Positions 1-10,310 are shown, numbered from the stretch's first letter. The stretch is 64,000 nucleotides of DNA from Paralithodes platypus (GCA_032716605.1 CM064552.1:3713108-3777107); one strand, 5' to 3'. Notes: a model not told the origin generated them from the sequence alone. Translations and numbers: made by a program.

Positions 1-215
1 AAGTTACCATTACGCCTTTTTGGTTTTCTGGCTATTATTAGACAATTGTATTCATATTAGGATGGATATAAGGAAGTTGGAGGGTTAATTGAGATAGTCT
101 TTACCCTTAAAACTCCCACAGTACCTTCTAAAGCTGTATAAAGTAGACTAATGATAGCCAGAATAAATTGGCAAAATGCGTCATTATCTTCAAAGGATCA
201 ATTGGTGGTGGACAT
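1..215. mobile_element. Family C TTAA-type MITE, diverged
   Basis: Carries the family C hallmarks: TTTTCTGGCTATTATTAGAC on the left, GGAAGTTGGAGGGTTAATTGAG inside (split here as a degenerate stretch), and TAATGATAGCCAG followed by an ATGCGTCAT-like end on the right. The left terminus is at or beyond the window edge; the right TTAA has decayed. Confidence 0.6.
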
Positions 216-383
216 TCCATAATCATCCCTTCCTACAAAATCTCTCTCTCTCTCTCTCTCATCGAATTTACATAATTTTCTCATCACTCTAACAACGCCT
301 GAACTCCCAAGTCATCTATTCTGATACACACCTCCCCCCCTTCCCCCTCCTGTCTCCCCAAGGACACCTCCCCAGACTGACCT

Positions 384-776
384 TCTCCCAGACATTTACA
401 AAGGCCAAAAGCAAGATGTATATAATCAAATAATCTCCTACACATCTTTCATAACAATATAATTTCTCCCAGACATTTACAAAGGCCAAGAGCAACTTGT
501 ATAGAATCAAATAATCTCCTACGCATCCTTTATCATAATATTATTTGTCCAGACATTTACAAAAGGTGTATAGAATATAATAATTTCCTACGTATCCTTA
601 ATCACAATAATTTTCCTCCAGACATTTACGAAGGCCAAGAGCAAGATGTAGACTCAAATAATCTCTTACGCATCTTTCATAACAATATTATTTCTCCCAG
701 ACATTCACGAAGACCAAGAGCAAGATGTGTAGAATCAAAATAATCTCCTATGCATTCTGTATCACAATAGCATAAC
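384..776. repeat. Minisatellite, unit about 80 bp, five copies
   Basis: The block CCCAGACATTTACAAAGGCC recurs at about 388, 469, 549, 618 and 697, each time followed by an AGAGCAAGATGTATAGAATC-like segment and an AATAATCTCCTAC segment. Units differ by small deletions. Confidence 0.8.
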
Positions 777-843
777 ACAAACATATAGACGTAATGGGTA
801 GGTTAAGTCTGTATATTGTGTTCGGCATTACCGCTATTATTAC

Positions 844-1446
844 GATCACACACCACCACCACTACCCTTTTCATCATCACTACCATCACTAATTTTCCCA
901 CTACCATTTTCTCACTATCCTCATTTCTGCCACTACCACCGATATTCCCACTATCACCACTACTACCACCACCACTACCAACTATACCATCATCATCACT
1001 ACTACCAATACCACTACTACTACCACTACCACCACCATCACCAATTCTTCCACGATCACCATTACTGTCACTATCACCACTACCACTACCATCACCAATA
1101 CCACTATCACCACCACTACTACCACCATAACCATCACTGCCACTATCACCACTAGCCTACTCGGTTCACCAATCCCGCGCCTCACCACACTCACGTCTCA
1201 CCACGGAGCACTAACACCAAAAAACACTCCTCCAATGAGTCACACAGGCAGTAAGGGGGAACTCACTACACAAGAAGAAGACGAAAGAGGAGAACAACAG
1301 AAGAAAACACAGAAGATTAGGAGGCGGAAGAGGAAGAAGAGGAGAACGAGGAAGGAGAAGGAGAGGAGTAAAAACAAGAAGTAGTAGTAGTAGTAGCAGT
1401 AGTAGTAGCAGTAGTAGTAGTAGTAGTAGCAGTAGTAGTAGTAGTA
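844..1446. repeat. Degenerate trinucleotide tracts: (CAY)n then (AGT)n
   Basis: From 844 to 1195 the strand is almost wholly CAC, CAT and TAC triplets. A purine-rich GAAGAGGA stretch follows at about 1260-1380, then (AGT)n with occasional AGC at 1380-1445. Long open frames here are simple-sequence artefacts. Confidence 0.9.
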
Positions 1447-1589
1447 TAATGAAGCTGAAGTAGTAATGTATAAAAGGGAAACAAGAGCAATATGATAAAT
1501 GCTGATGCTGAAGATAGAGCAGAAGAAAAAGAGGGCGGAAATAATTATATAGAAAATAGAACTGTAAACAAAAAAAAACACATTGCGTA

Positions 1590-1592
<3 letters not shown>

Positions 1593-1671
<79 letters not shown>

Positions 1672-1686
1672 ATGGGGGGGGGGGGG
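1593..1686. repeat. (GT)n about 38 copies followed by a G run
   Basis: An uninterrupted GT tract, then GAGAT and a run of about 13 G. It is capable of Z-DNA and G-rich structure and is likely hypervariable. Confidence 0.95.
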
Positions 1687-1916
1687 TCCTTATGACACTA
1701 TACTTCCCTGTCTTCTTGCAGGGTTTTCGCCGACCCATCCGTAGCAAGATTAATTTAATCTTAAAACCCTTGTATGACCTTTAACTAAAATTCCATAAAT
1801 ACTGCAAACAAATATTCTATAGTCAAATTGTTTTCAAATGTGCTAATATAATAATTATGGGAAGTTGATTTTAAAACCGATGAGAGAAGTCGCCACAAGA
1901 ACGAAAAATGACGGAT

Positions 1917-2132
1917 ATATGGTCCGTTCATTCCAGGTGGGGCAGACATCGTAACCCCTAACCTCTCATAACTCAAAAACGACTAGAGTAATCCAGCTAA
2001 TATTTCTACCAAATAGGAAAACTTGACTACGGTATATGTGTAGAAATTGACAGCTTATTTGCTCTAGCCCTTTTTGAGTTACAGAGTTTAGAGGTTACAA
2101 TTTCTGCCCAACCTAGAATGAACGGACTATAG
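1917..2132. mobile_element. Family I inverted-repeat MITE (mariner-like, TA ends)
   Basis: The left end TATGGTCCGTTCATTCCAGG is matched in reverse complement by the right end CTAGAATGAACGGACTATAG. Further in, CCTCTCATAACTCAAAAACG faces TTTTTGAGTTACAGAG. The arms span about 75 bp each. TA at both tips fits Tc1/mariner-type target use; no transposase is encoded. Confidence 0.75.
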
Positions 2133-2153
2133 TGACAGTTGCTAACGTAAATA

Positions 2154-2415
2154 TTAACCCCTTGAGGAATACGACGCGTTTTGAGTTTATTCTGGCTACC
2201 ATTAAACAATATTATATAATTTAGGAAGGATCTGTGGGAATGATGAGGGTGAAGACTATCTCGATTAACTCTCCGACATCTACAGTATGTATTCACCTGA
2301 AGACTATCTCAATTAACCCTCTGACATCCATGCACCCTTTATTATATGAGTAAAATCGTCTCATAATAGCCAGAAAACAGAAAGGAAATGCGTAATCGGA
2401 TCCAGAAAGGGTTAA
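2154..2415. mobile_element. Family C TTAA MITE, complete, with internal duplication
   Basis: TTAA at both ends, with left CCCCTTGAGGAATACGACGC facing right GCGTAATCGGATCCAGAAAGGG. An internal GAAGACTATCTC..AATTAA block of about 47 bp is present twice (near 2251 and 2298). Confidence 0.8.
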
Positions 2416-2459
2416 TAAGTGACAACACAGCGAAACAGTTACACCTAATAACGAGGCTG

Positions 2460-2661
2460 CAAGTTCACCGTGAGATTTGGACTCCGATGTGAAGCGTGTA
2501 ATGGCAAGTAATTTCCCGGAATTATAACATGCTATAGTATATTCACTGTAAGTAGGCGAGACATCATGACCTCTATCCTCTGTAACTCAAAAAGGGCTAG
2601 AACAAATGGGTTGTACATAGTAAGAATGCAGGAACAGGAACTAGTGCAGAGCAAATTTCCT
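2460..2661. repeat. Family L repeat interrupted by a family I element
   Basis: The outer parts, GATTTGGACTCCGATGTGAA to GGAATTATAACATG and AGTAAGAATGCAGGAAC onward, match the uninterrupted copy at 3808-3905. The middle (about 2531-2620) is a partial family I element with GACCTCTATCC and AACTCAAAAAGGGCTAG, inserted next to TA. Confidence 0.65.
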
Positions 2662-2691
2662 CCCTAGATCTACAGTATATTAAACTTTTAA

Positions 2692-2894
2692 AAAATACCC
2701 CAAAGACCCACTTTTAAGATAAAATACCCCAAAGACCCACTTTTAAGATAAAATACCCCAAAGACCCACTTTTAAGATAAAATACCCCAAAGACCCACTT
2801 TTAAGATAAAATACCCCTAAGACCCACTTTTAAGATAAAATACCCCAAAGACCCACTTTTAAGATAAAATACCCCAAAGACCCACTTTTAAGAT
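2692..2894. repeat. 29-bp tandem array, seven copies, derived from family D interior
   Basis: The unit is AAAATACCCCAAAGACCCAC plus TTTTAAGAT, seven copies with one substitution in the fifth. In reverse complement, ATCTTAAAAGTGGGTCTTTG matches the ATCTTGAAAGGGGGTCT segment found in family D elements. The array runs directly into a minus-strand family D copy at the expected position, so it looks like local amplification within that element. Confidence 0.85.
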
Positions 2895-3140
2895 AAAATG
2901 GTATATTATTCGGTAGAAAACTACACCGGCCGAAGAACGGTTCCTCGTAAATTGCAGGCTCGCTATCGCTTGCCAGCAACAATTTGATACCCAAATGGCA
3001 CGAAAGGCCTTAAAACTAACAATGTAATGGTTGAAAGGTCTTAAAATCGCCAAACTAATGGGTTGAACGTCTTAAAATATCAAAATTAATGGGCGTACAC
3101 AAATGAGGGAGAAGGGGGTCAAGAATAAACACCCCCTTAA
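2895..3140 (-). mobile_element. Family D TTAA MITE (minus), left side replaced by the 29-bp array
   Basis: Shows the D landmarks in reverse: TTTTTCGG-like hairpin region, GGCCGAAGAACGG, GGCTCGCTATCGCTTGCC, GGCACGAAAGGCC, and a GAGGGAGAAGGGGGTCAAG end. It terminates at TTAA 3137-3140, which it shares with the next element. Confidence 0.75.
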
Positions 3141-3510
3141 GGGAGCCCACCTCGCTTTTTTTCTCGTTCTCTCCCTCTCTCTTTGGCTTGTATCCATTCG
3201 GCCCCATTCAGCCTACTGTTTTAAGACGTTTACCCCCATCCAGGTGTTAATATTTTCCTGGCGAGCGGTAGCGAGCCAGCATATATATATATTTTTGTTT
3301 TGACAAGCTAAATTTGTACATTTTTCGATAACAAAATGTCTCCGGTGAAGCCGGAATTCTCCATACAATGCTGGCTCGCTATCGCTCTCCAGGAAGATAT
3401 CGACACCTGGATAGGGTTAAACGTCTTAAAACAGTTGAACGGATACCTGGATACAAGCCAGGGAAAGAGAGAAAAGGAGAGAAAAAAAAAAAAAACGGTG
3501 ACCTTCCTAA
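3137..3510. mobile_element. Family E foldback TTAA MITE
   Basis: Long inverted arms: CTTGTATCCATTCGGCCCCA on the left faces TGGATACAAG on the right, with CATCCAGGTGT, CCTGGCGAGCGGTAGCGAGC and their complements between. The centre holds TACATTTTTCGATA and a CCGGTGAAGCCGG hairpin. The left TTAA is shared with the family D copy; the right end is decayed to CTAA. Confidence 0.8.
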
Positions 3511-3586
3511 AATTTGACTAGACAACACTATTATATATGATTGACAACACAATGGAAGAGCTAAGCCAAAATAACCCGGCAACAAG

Positions 3587-3806
3587 TACAGTGGCGCTAA
3601 TAAATCATGTTTCACCTGTCATTACATTTGGCTCGCTCTATGTTGTATTGATGTCTGTCAGATGTTGAATAGGGTGGGTAAGTGTAGGAACATGTTTGTA
3701 TATCTCGCTCAAATAAAAAAATAAATAATGTGTAAATATTGTTGATACGAATTATTGATAAAAACATAATTGGTGCCGAGACATCACAGTTATTAGCCCG
3801 ATTGTA
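3587..3806. mobile_element. Family K MITE (mariner-like, TACAGT ends)
   Basis: Left TACAGTGGCGCTAATAAATC faces right GTTATTAGCCCGATTGTA. A second copy in opposite orientation is at 39692-39906, sharing GGCTCGCTCTATGTTGTATT and GAATAGGGTGGGTAAGTGTA. No coding capacity is seen. Confidence 0.7.
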
Positions 3807-3807
3807 C

Positions 3808-3905
3808 AGCTTGACATTTGGACTCTGATGTGAACCGTGTAATGCCAAGTAATTTTCCGGAATTGTAAGATGTTAGTAACAATGCAAGAACGGGAACTAA
3901 GTGCA
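3808..3905. repeat. Family L repeat, uninterrupted copy
   Basis: GACATTTGGACTCTGATGTG through GAAC..AAGTGCAGAG matches 2460-2661 without the inserted family I element. It therefore serves as the empty-site reference for that insertion. Confidence 0.6.
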
Positions 3906-4235
3906 GAGGAAAATGTTTGATTTTTTTTGAAAATGTTTGAAAAAAGTAGGAAAAAACGATCTCTCACACTCTGAAAGATACAAGGCGTCAAACCGGGATC
4001 ATTTTGGTGTAAGGGGGAAGGGGCGTATTTATTTCCTCATTTACGTATCTTTTTTTTTATATATAAAAATCCCTGAAGTGACAATCTCCCCTTAAGATTG
4101 GAATGGATGTGAGAAAGAATATAGGAAAGTGATATTGTTTTGGTAATCTTATCACTGTCAAGGGCATAATAAGAAATGTGAATTACACATTCATCTCTGC
4201 ATGTTTACCAATGATTATTAAACAAAAAGGAAATA

Positions 4236-4367
4236 CATTCTAGAGAAGAGATCAAAATGAATAGTCTTTACCATTTACATTCCACAGACCCTTCCAAAAC
4301 TGTATAAAATTGTCTAATAACAGAAAGCATAAACTATCAAAATGAGTCATAATCCTCAAGGGGTTAA
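4236..4367. mobile_element. Family C TTAA MITE, right part
   Basis: AGTCTTTACC, CTGTATAAAATTGTCTAATA and AATGAGTCATAATCC lead to GGGGTTAA at 4364-4367. The left half is absent. Confidence 0.6.
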
Positions 4368-4384
4368 AACTAGAATATTGAGGT

Positions 4385-4640
4385 TTTATTAATGTCTGGT
4401 AAGAACATAAGACAATGGGAGTCTGCAGAAAGCCGATTGACCCACACAAGGCAGATCCGTCTCACACCCAACTCTAATTGTAAGGCCCAATTCACTAATA
4501 CTATGGGGACTGACCTCACCAAAATGGTCAGAGGTCAACATAAGAAAACGGGTTTCTGCAGAGAGCCGATTGTCCCACACCCGGCAGATTCCCCTCACAC
4601 CCAACCCATCTCGTTTTCCTTCATAACTACACAAATAACC
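4385..4640. repeat. Two related copies of a dispersed repeat
   Basis: AACATAAGACAATGGGAGTC followed by CTGCAGAAAGCCGATTGACC and CACACCCAAC occurs near 4404, and again as AACATAAGAAAACGGG, CTGCAGAGAGCCGATTGTCC and CACACCCAAC near 4539. It belongs with the GAACATAAGAACAA repeat at 9010, a type I associate with decapod LINE ends (from memory, not checked). Confidence 0.5.
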
Positions 4641-4884
4641 AGAGTCGAAATTGTTAAGGCAGGACCATATGTCTGACCATGACTGTACAATTACCACTTG
4701 CGAGTTCTGTTCTATGAGGAAGTTGGAGCTGTAGACATCGATATTTAGCAGAATTACCTGCTAAAATACGGCCGTGCTACATTTTGTATATACATAACAC
4801 CCAATTCAACATACTTTTTCTTCTATTTTCTATTCTTCATACTTTTCTATCCATCTCAAACCACATTACATATTACGATTCTAT

Positions 4885-5099
4885 TTAACTCCTTCATTAC
4901 CGGTGCCATCCTTAGCATTATATTCTGGCAACTATTAGACAATTTCATTCAGGTTATGAAGGACGTCTACCCATTATTAAGTTACAGATCATCACAATTA
5001 ATGCCTTTAGCTACCATTTATCTTTTCTAAAATTCACAAAATCGTCTAAATGTTGCTGAAATCGAATACAAATGGCGTTACCGGTACTGAAAGAGTTAA
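4885..5099. mobile_element. Family A TTAA MITE, complete
   Basis: TTAA at both tips; left CTCCTTCATTACCGGTGCC faces right GGCGTTACCGGTACTGAAAGAG. Inner arms AACTATTAGACAATTTCATT and AAAATCGTCTAAATGTTGC are also complementary, so most of the 215 bp can fold on itself. Confidence 0.85.
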
Positions 5100-5289
5100 T
5101 ATCAACGTTTTCGGCTCTAACTTCCTTATAGACTCAAACTCCCGTCTTGGCAACTCTCGTGCGGGGTGTCAACGATCTCAAGAATCACGAGCCCTGGTAA
5201 AATAGAAAAAAAAGAGAAAAACCTGATTGGGAAAATGTAATAAAGTGAATGATCTGGCTGTGGTTTCGCTCCCTTGCTCTCTCACTAGC

Positions 5290-5642
<353 letters not shown>

Positions 5643-5791
5643 TGCTAATACTAATCCGTCCCGAATATCAATTACAGACCCTTACCATCTTACTACATAC
5701 ACCCACCCACACACACACAAAAATACTTATTATGACACAAGGCACCTACCTTAATCGTATTCTCAGTCGAGTATAATTGAAAGATGATCGT

Positions 5792-5888
5792 GAGTATTTT
5801 TGAATAGGCCTATTTTCTGTCTAGCCCAAAGCCCCAAACATTTTATAGTATTTTTGGATAGGCCTATTTTCTCTCTAGCCCAAAAATT
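5792..5888. repeat. Short tandem duplication of about 57 bp
   Basis: The segment AGTATTTTTGAATAGGCCTA with TTTTCTGTCTAGCCC occurs twice in direct orientation. The flanks (5640-5791, 5889-5984) show nothing recognisable. Confidence 0.7.
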
Positions 5889-5984
5889 GTATAATGGCAA
5901 TATATAAAAGTATACGCACAGTTATTTTAGTTCATCTTTCTTTCCGTATGTTCAAATATCTTTCAGCTTTTGGGAAATTCACTC

Positions 5985-6125
5985 AGGTCAGGTGAAGGTA
6001 TTGAGGGATAAACTTCTACAACGACACTCGCATCTACTTTTCAAAGAGTGTTGAGAGGGGAGATGGGGTGCTGGAGAAAAAGGAAGTTGTTGGAGTGGCT
6101 TTGTCGTGTGTTTTATTAGTCTATA
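5985..6125 (-). mobile_element. Composite SINE family, 3' portion (minus)
   Basis: On the minus strand it reads AAGCCACTCCAACAACTTCC, then CTCCAGCACC, a GAAAAGTAGATGCG segment, and ends CTCAATACCTTCACCTGACC. The same order occurs at 7160-7515, 54706-54827 and 56420-56598. Confidence 0.7.
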
Positions 6126-6239
6126 GCCAACGTTATCAAGGGCCAAAGTTACTCTAAATCAATGATAGCCAATAATATGTCAGGTAAGAGGTAAGTATTG
6201 AGATGAAAACAGTATACCTGGATCCCGTATAACGTATTA

Positions 6240-6430
6240 AGCGGTTCTACAATAATGCATCCTGAACTTCAAGCGTACAGGTTGGTTCTGCAATAATTTA
6301 ACACATTTCTATCATCGACTTAAAACCACTAACGCACACATTGATTCTACACCAATTTATCTTTGGACTTCTAACACTCAGGTTGGTTCTAAAATAATTC
6401 TCCAAGGACTTCTCACTAACAGGTTGATCT
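6240..6430. repeat. Degenerate tandem repeat, unit about 55 bp, four copies
   Basis: Successive GGTTCTACAATAAT-like, CTTCAAGCGTACAGGTTGG-like blocks recur with heavy divergence. The rest of 6126-6794 holds nothing recognisable. Confidence 0.5.
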
Positions 6431-6794
6431 TAACTAGTTTATGTCCGAAACAGTCCGACTGGCACTAAACCCGCCTTCCCTCGGCACCAAGGGCCATATC
6501 AGTGACTCTTCCTCCTCCGATAACAGATAGGGTAATACAGATAACAGATACAACACTATTCACACACCATTGTTGGAGCAGGTGACCGAACCACTCAACT
6601 CTTGAACCATTTCTAACTAATACATATCAACCAGTGTAAATTCGACCTATACTGTTTTGTATAAGTTAAACAAACAATCCTCTACGTATTGTGAAAAACC
6701 TATTACCCTCCGGTAAATAGTGGGGGTAAATGAGTAAAGTGAGACAAAGTAAATTACACCCTATATGATGGATACCTGCTTTTCATAATACGTG

Positions 6795-7013
6795 TTAACC
6801 CCTTCAGCACGAAGACGTAATTTTCATCATATTCTGGTTACCATTAGACGATTTTCTTTCGTATATAATTATAATCTATCTCTAGGACTCAAATTGGTCA
6901 AAATTATCTCAATAAACCCTCTGAATAGCATGGGTTCTTCTTAAACTGCATAAAATCGTCTAATGTTAGCCTGATTCAAGGGTAAAAATACGACATCGTG
7001 CTGAAGGAGTTAA
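6795..7013. mobile_element. Family A/C-type TTAA MITE, complete
   Basis: TTAA at both tips; left CCCCTTCAGCACGAAGACGT faces right ACGACATCGTGCTGAAGGAG. Inner TTAGACGATTTT and AAAATCGTCTAATG are complementary. Confidence 0.8.
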
Positions 7014-7136
7014 CTCTAACCTCAGAAAACACCTTTCTCCTCTGACTTTCCTTTTGATTTTTGTTTCTTCTAATCTAACCTTCTCCTTTAATTTTTTTTT
7101 CTGACGTTTCTTAAAGGGAGAAAGCCGATTCGAAGG

Positions 7137-7515
7137 CATGGTTGGGGTGGAAATACACAAGCAGATGATCAATCCTCTCTCAGCCCACAACAATGAGGGA
7201 CGTATACACACTAATAACACACATAAGAAATCCAGTCCAACAACTTCCTCTCTCTCCAACATCCCTTCTCCCCCTCTACACTCTTCAGAAAATAGGAAAA
7301 ATAGAAAGTAGTTATAAGGTGCCGTTGTAATGTTGTAACTGTCTTGATGGTGTAATGGTTAGAGTGCTTAAAATCTGTATGTGGTAACCCAGGTTCGAAT
7401 TCCGGTGGGATCACATGCTTTCATTAATTTCGTTAGGAGGTGTTTGGCGCATGGAGTGAAATTAATACAAATGAGATTATCCCTCAATACCTTCACCTGA
7501 CTTGACCTGAGGGCG
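7137..7515 (+). mobile_element. Composite SINE, split by a second SINE
   Basis: The body ACTAATAACACACATAAG, CCAACAACTTCC, CTCTTCAGAAAATAGG, GAGGTGCCGTTGTAA breaks off near 7330. Its conserved end (TCAATACCTTCACCTGAC) resumes only at about 7486, after a tRNA-headed SINE. The 56420-56598 copy shows the unbroken order. Confidence 0.75.
7334..7478 (+). mobile_element. tRNA-headed SINE (family S), nested
   Basis: The head has a box A-like TGGTGTAATGGTTAGAGTG and a T-arm/box B GGTTCGAATTCC, followed by CACATGCTTTCATTAATTTC and GGAGGTGTTTGGC. The same head and tail occur at 14676, 21741 (minus), 26742, 45780 and 54990 (minus). It is inserted in the composite SINE. Confidence 0.75.
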
Positions 7516-7535
7516 TTTTTCACAAGCTTCATTGA

Positions 7536-7690
7536 TTAACCCTTTCAAGATACGAGGACGTCTTCTACTTTCATTCTGGCTATAGATAGACGATTGTATT
7601 AATCTTAGTGAGAACCTCTATGAATTAGAAGGTTAATTGAAGGATTGTATCCTTTTCATTCATAGAGATCCTTACTCAACTGATATCATG
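7536..7690. mobile_element. Family C-type TTAA MITE, left part
   Basis: Starts TTAACCCTTTCAAGATACG, then GGACGTCTTC, TTCTGGCTATAGATAGACGA and AGAAGGTTAATTGA; the right terminus is missing. 7690-7846 holds nothing recognisable. Confidence 0.6.
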
Positions 7691-7846
7691 TTTACAGACA
7701 AAAAGAAAAAGAAACGGAGGCGAAAATATAACCTCCGTCCCAATTCGTTGGCGGAGGTAAATATAGTCACGGTACCAGCAATTATATTCTTCACTGATTA
7801 TCTTTCTGGATGACTAGTATAGCAATCCTCGTATCAATATTGCCAA

Positions 7847-8240
7847 TTTAGCTACTTTCCTGCTATAGTTCATTCATTATAGGTTGACCAGGAATCCTGA
7901 ACCCTAACCTCAGTAACTTAAAAAGGGGTAGAGCAAATGGGCTGTAATTTTTCACACCTATTCCCTGGCTGTCTCTTCCCAAATGGTTGAAATATTACTT
8001 AGATTACTCGTCATTATAGACGTTAGTGGTAAATTTGTTTTGTTTACCTAATTAAAATGATCTAGATTCTAGAGGTATTTACTTCGATCTAGAGGCCAAT
8101 TTTTACATCCTGCGACATGAATTCTACCGGTCTTCTGGAGATTTGAGCCATTTTAGAGCGATATTGTAGAGATTGTGGCATTATTCTAGGTATGTTAGGC
8201 CTGTATTTAGAATCTAGCGGACTTGATTTGGTAACCCTGC
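7847..8240 (+). mobile_element. Family F repeat interrupted by a family I element
   Basis: The outer repeat starts AGCTACTTTCCTGC and resumes with GATCTAGATTCTAGAGG, TTACTTCGATCTAGAGGCC, GGAGATTTGAGCCATTTTAG and ends GACTTGATTTGGTAACCCTG. Between about 7866 and 8065 lies family I sequence beginning TATAGTTCATTCATTATAGG. Uninterrupted F copies are at 35246 and 38345. Confidence 0.7.
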
Positions 8241-8356
8241 CTCGTATTCATGTTTATCCAAGCGAGCGTGTATACAGTATAAACACTGATGTTATGCTTC
8301 ACAGGCCCTGACTTAGCGTATCGTACAGCTGGAGGTTATCAATGCACACCCCGGGA

Positions 8357-8609
8357 TTAACCCCTTCAATACGCTGACGTTAGTGATCGGACAACTCAAC
8401 CAGAATACTATTTCAACCACTAAAGCCGTTTTTCCCCTCAACACTGGTCTGGCAGCTTATGAGGTTAACATTCACAATATTTCGGCTACCCCAATTTATC
8501 TACCCTCAGTCTAGTTTCCGATACCAGTGTCAAATATTCCAGAAACGTTGCCAAAAAAAGTTGATGATCGAATGTTGATTGTAAAAGTTCTCGTGTGATA
8601 CCGGCTTAA
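8357..8609. mobile_element. Family A-like tip followed by family B MITE
   Basis: TTAACCCCTTCAATACGC begins a truncated family A-like segment. From about 8421 family B follows: CTCAACACTGGTCTGGCAGC, AGTCTAGTTTCCGATACCAG and CTCGTGTGATACCGGC, ending at TTAA 8606-8609. Confidence 0.7.
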
Positions 8610-8712
8610 GTCTCAACCAATGCCAAATTAACCAGTGCTGTTAGGTTAGTAAGGAATTTCAAATGGCACTGGTTTACTTTCCCTAAGCTGATTTGGCATA
8701 GGTGTGAGTTAG
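8606..8712. mobile_element. Short inverted-repeat segment adjoining family B
   Basis: GTCTCAACCAATGCCAAATT and CCAGTGC face GGCACTGG and GATTTGGCATAGGTGTGAG. It begins at the TTAA that closes the family B copy. 8713-9009 holds nothing else recognisable. Confidence 0.45.
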
Positions 8713-9009
8713 TTGCCCATGGAGTTACATTAATATTATTATGGTAAAAATAGCAAGATAAGTTTAGCCTTGGAAGAACATACACATAAGCTAAGGGTTC
8801 AACATATCGTAATTAACCTTCATTTATCCTCTCTGATTCCCACTATCCCCTCGGTTCTTTGCAAGATAAACAAAATAATCTAAAGGTAGCCAGATTATAA
8901 ACAAATTTGGCATCATGATAAAACGTAGCGTCACATCCAAAAGTCGTCTCATATTATATTTCTCTCGATCATAACATTATAGTATTTGCATCGTACCTGG
9001 ACATTATCT

Positions 9010-9092
9010 CAATAGAAGAACATAAGAACAAACTAAAGGCCTAGTTACCCATACGAGGCAGAAACCTTATTCCCTACATCCCTATTAGTTTT
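9010..9092. repeat. GAACATAAGAAC-type dispersed repeat fragment
   Basis: AGAACATAAGAACAAAC, CTAAAGGCCTAGTTACCC and ATACGAGGCAG match a repeat end I associate with decapod genomes; the 4385-4640 copies share its layout. Identification is from memory. Confidence 0.45.
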
Positions 9093-9094
9093 TT

Positions 9095-9392
9095 TCCTTA
9101 CACTAAAAATATCTCCCACTACAACCAATACCCCCTACACTTTATCTATCTTATAACTACCGAAGAACATTTCCCACTACAACATATATCCCCAACACTT
9201 ATATCAATCTTATAGCTACCTAAGAACATCTCCCACTACAAACTACAGACTCTACACATTATCTATCTTATAGCTACCTAAGAACATCTCCCACTACAAA
9301 CTCTACACATTATCTATCTTATAGCTACCTAAGAACATCTCCCACTACAAACTACAGACTCTACACATTATCTATCTTATAGCTACCTATAA
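9095..9392. repeat. Minisatellite, unit about 60 bp, five copies
   Basis: CTACCTAAGAACATCTCCCA followed by CTACAAAC..CTCTACACATTATC recurs with increasing identity toward the right. One unit lacks the CTACAGA part. Confidence 0.85.
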
Positions 9393-9491
9393 ACATTACG
9401 ATTTCTTCATGTGCGAAACACGATAAAATAGACGAACACATACATCGGCATTTTGTATAATAGAGAACAGGTGAAATTTGACCTACCTTCT

Positions 9492-9540
9492 TTGGTAATG
9501 GATGTGGGGGCGTTGGTGACGTTGAATGATATCGATGAAC
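9492..9540 (-). pseudogene. Partial copy of the end of the 10022-10157 exon, with its splice donor
   Basis: On the minus strand this segment reads NVTNAPTSITKE followed by G/GTAGGT, which lines up with the NANDAPTPTAEE end and G/GTAGGA donor of the exon about 500 bp upstream. Similarity stops near 9545, where a family I inverted-repeat element begins (9549), and no acceptor in the right phase is visible. It is either the remains of a tandemly duplicated exon cut by the element, or a diverged alternative exon whose acceptor I cannot see. Confidence 0.4.
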
Positions 9541-9548
9541 ACATAAAA

Positions 9549-9745
9549 GGACTATACCCTATTCTTTATAAGTAGGCCACAACAATAACATTAACCTCCA
9601 CAGCTCACAATCTAGCAAATATTTCTGCCATTTGGGAAGGGTCAGCCAGGGAATAGGTATGGAAATCTATAGTCCCTTTGTTCAAGCCCTTTGTGAGTTT
9701 CACAGGTTAAAGGTCGCGATTTTGGGCCTACTTACAATACATTTT
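9549..9745. mobile_element. Family I MITE, diverged
   Basis: GGACTATACCCTATTC, AAGTAGGCCACAAC and ATTAACCTCCACAGCTC face CACAGGTTAAAGG and GGGCCTACTTACAATAC. It borders the exon-like copy at 9492-9540. Confidence 0.65.
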
Positions 9746-10021
9746 ATCCCCAGAATTTATACTCTCTGGAATTCACTTCCTTGGAATTGCTTTCCACAAA
9801 TTTACAACCCACAACAGTTTTAAGTCTAATTGTTTCAAACATATGAATGAAGTATGCCTTCAGGCACATTCGACAGTTTTTGTTTAGTCTTTGTTTTCCT
9901 TCCTCTATATATTATCTCTTAAACAAACAAAACAAACAAATTACTAATTAGGCTACCTGTACCACATACTACTTGGCAGTGTTACCCTAAAGGAAACAGC
10001 CAAGACATAAAACAGTCCTAC

Positions 10022-10157
10022 CTTCTTCAGCGGTGGGCGTGGGGGCGTCGTTAGCGTTGTAAGGCTTGTTGTCGGTGGTCCCTCCTTCAGGCAGGTCCTC
10101 CTCTGTGTCCATACCGTCCAGGGGCGCCTCGCTGCCTTCATATGGTTCATCCAGGCC
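10022..10157 (-). CDS. Internal exon, acidic tail, probably same PP2C gene
   Basis: An open 136-nt exon: 45 codons plus one base. On the minus strand it begins after GGTTCTCTTCAG and ends at GAAGAAG/GTAGGA. The peptide starts GLDEPYEGSEAPLDGMDTEE, is strongly acidic, and ends NANDAPTPTAEE. It sits 264 bp downstream of the proline-rich exon and keeps the reading phase with it. No domain is recognisable. Since the exon leaves one base over, at least one more coding exon must follow to the left; the only sequence like a continuation is the short copy at 9492-9540. The stop codon was not identified. Confidence 0.65.
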
Positions 10158-10199
10158 CTGAAGAGAACCAAGGATGGGTGGGGTTATTCCGATGTTGTA

Positions 10200-10260
10200 C
10201 TATATCTATCTATCTACCTACGTATCTATCTATCTATCGATCTGTCTATCGATCGATCTA

Positions 10261-10307
<47 letters not shown>

Positions 10308-10310
10308 TAG
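10200..10310. repeat. (ATCT)n, (CT)n and (TA)n compound microsatellite
   Basis: Tetranucleotide ATCT variants pass into CT and then TA. It lies in the 264-bp intron between the two tail exons. Confidence 0.95.

Noticed and set aside
1211..1747. 178-codon open frame on the minus strand
   Set aside because: It is built from (AC)n, AGT triplets and purine-rich sequence; the peptide is runs of HT and L with no domain.
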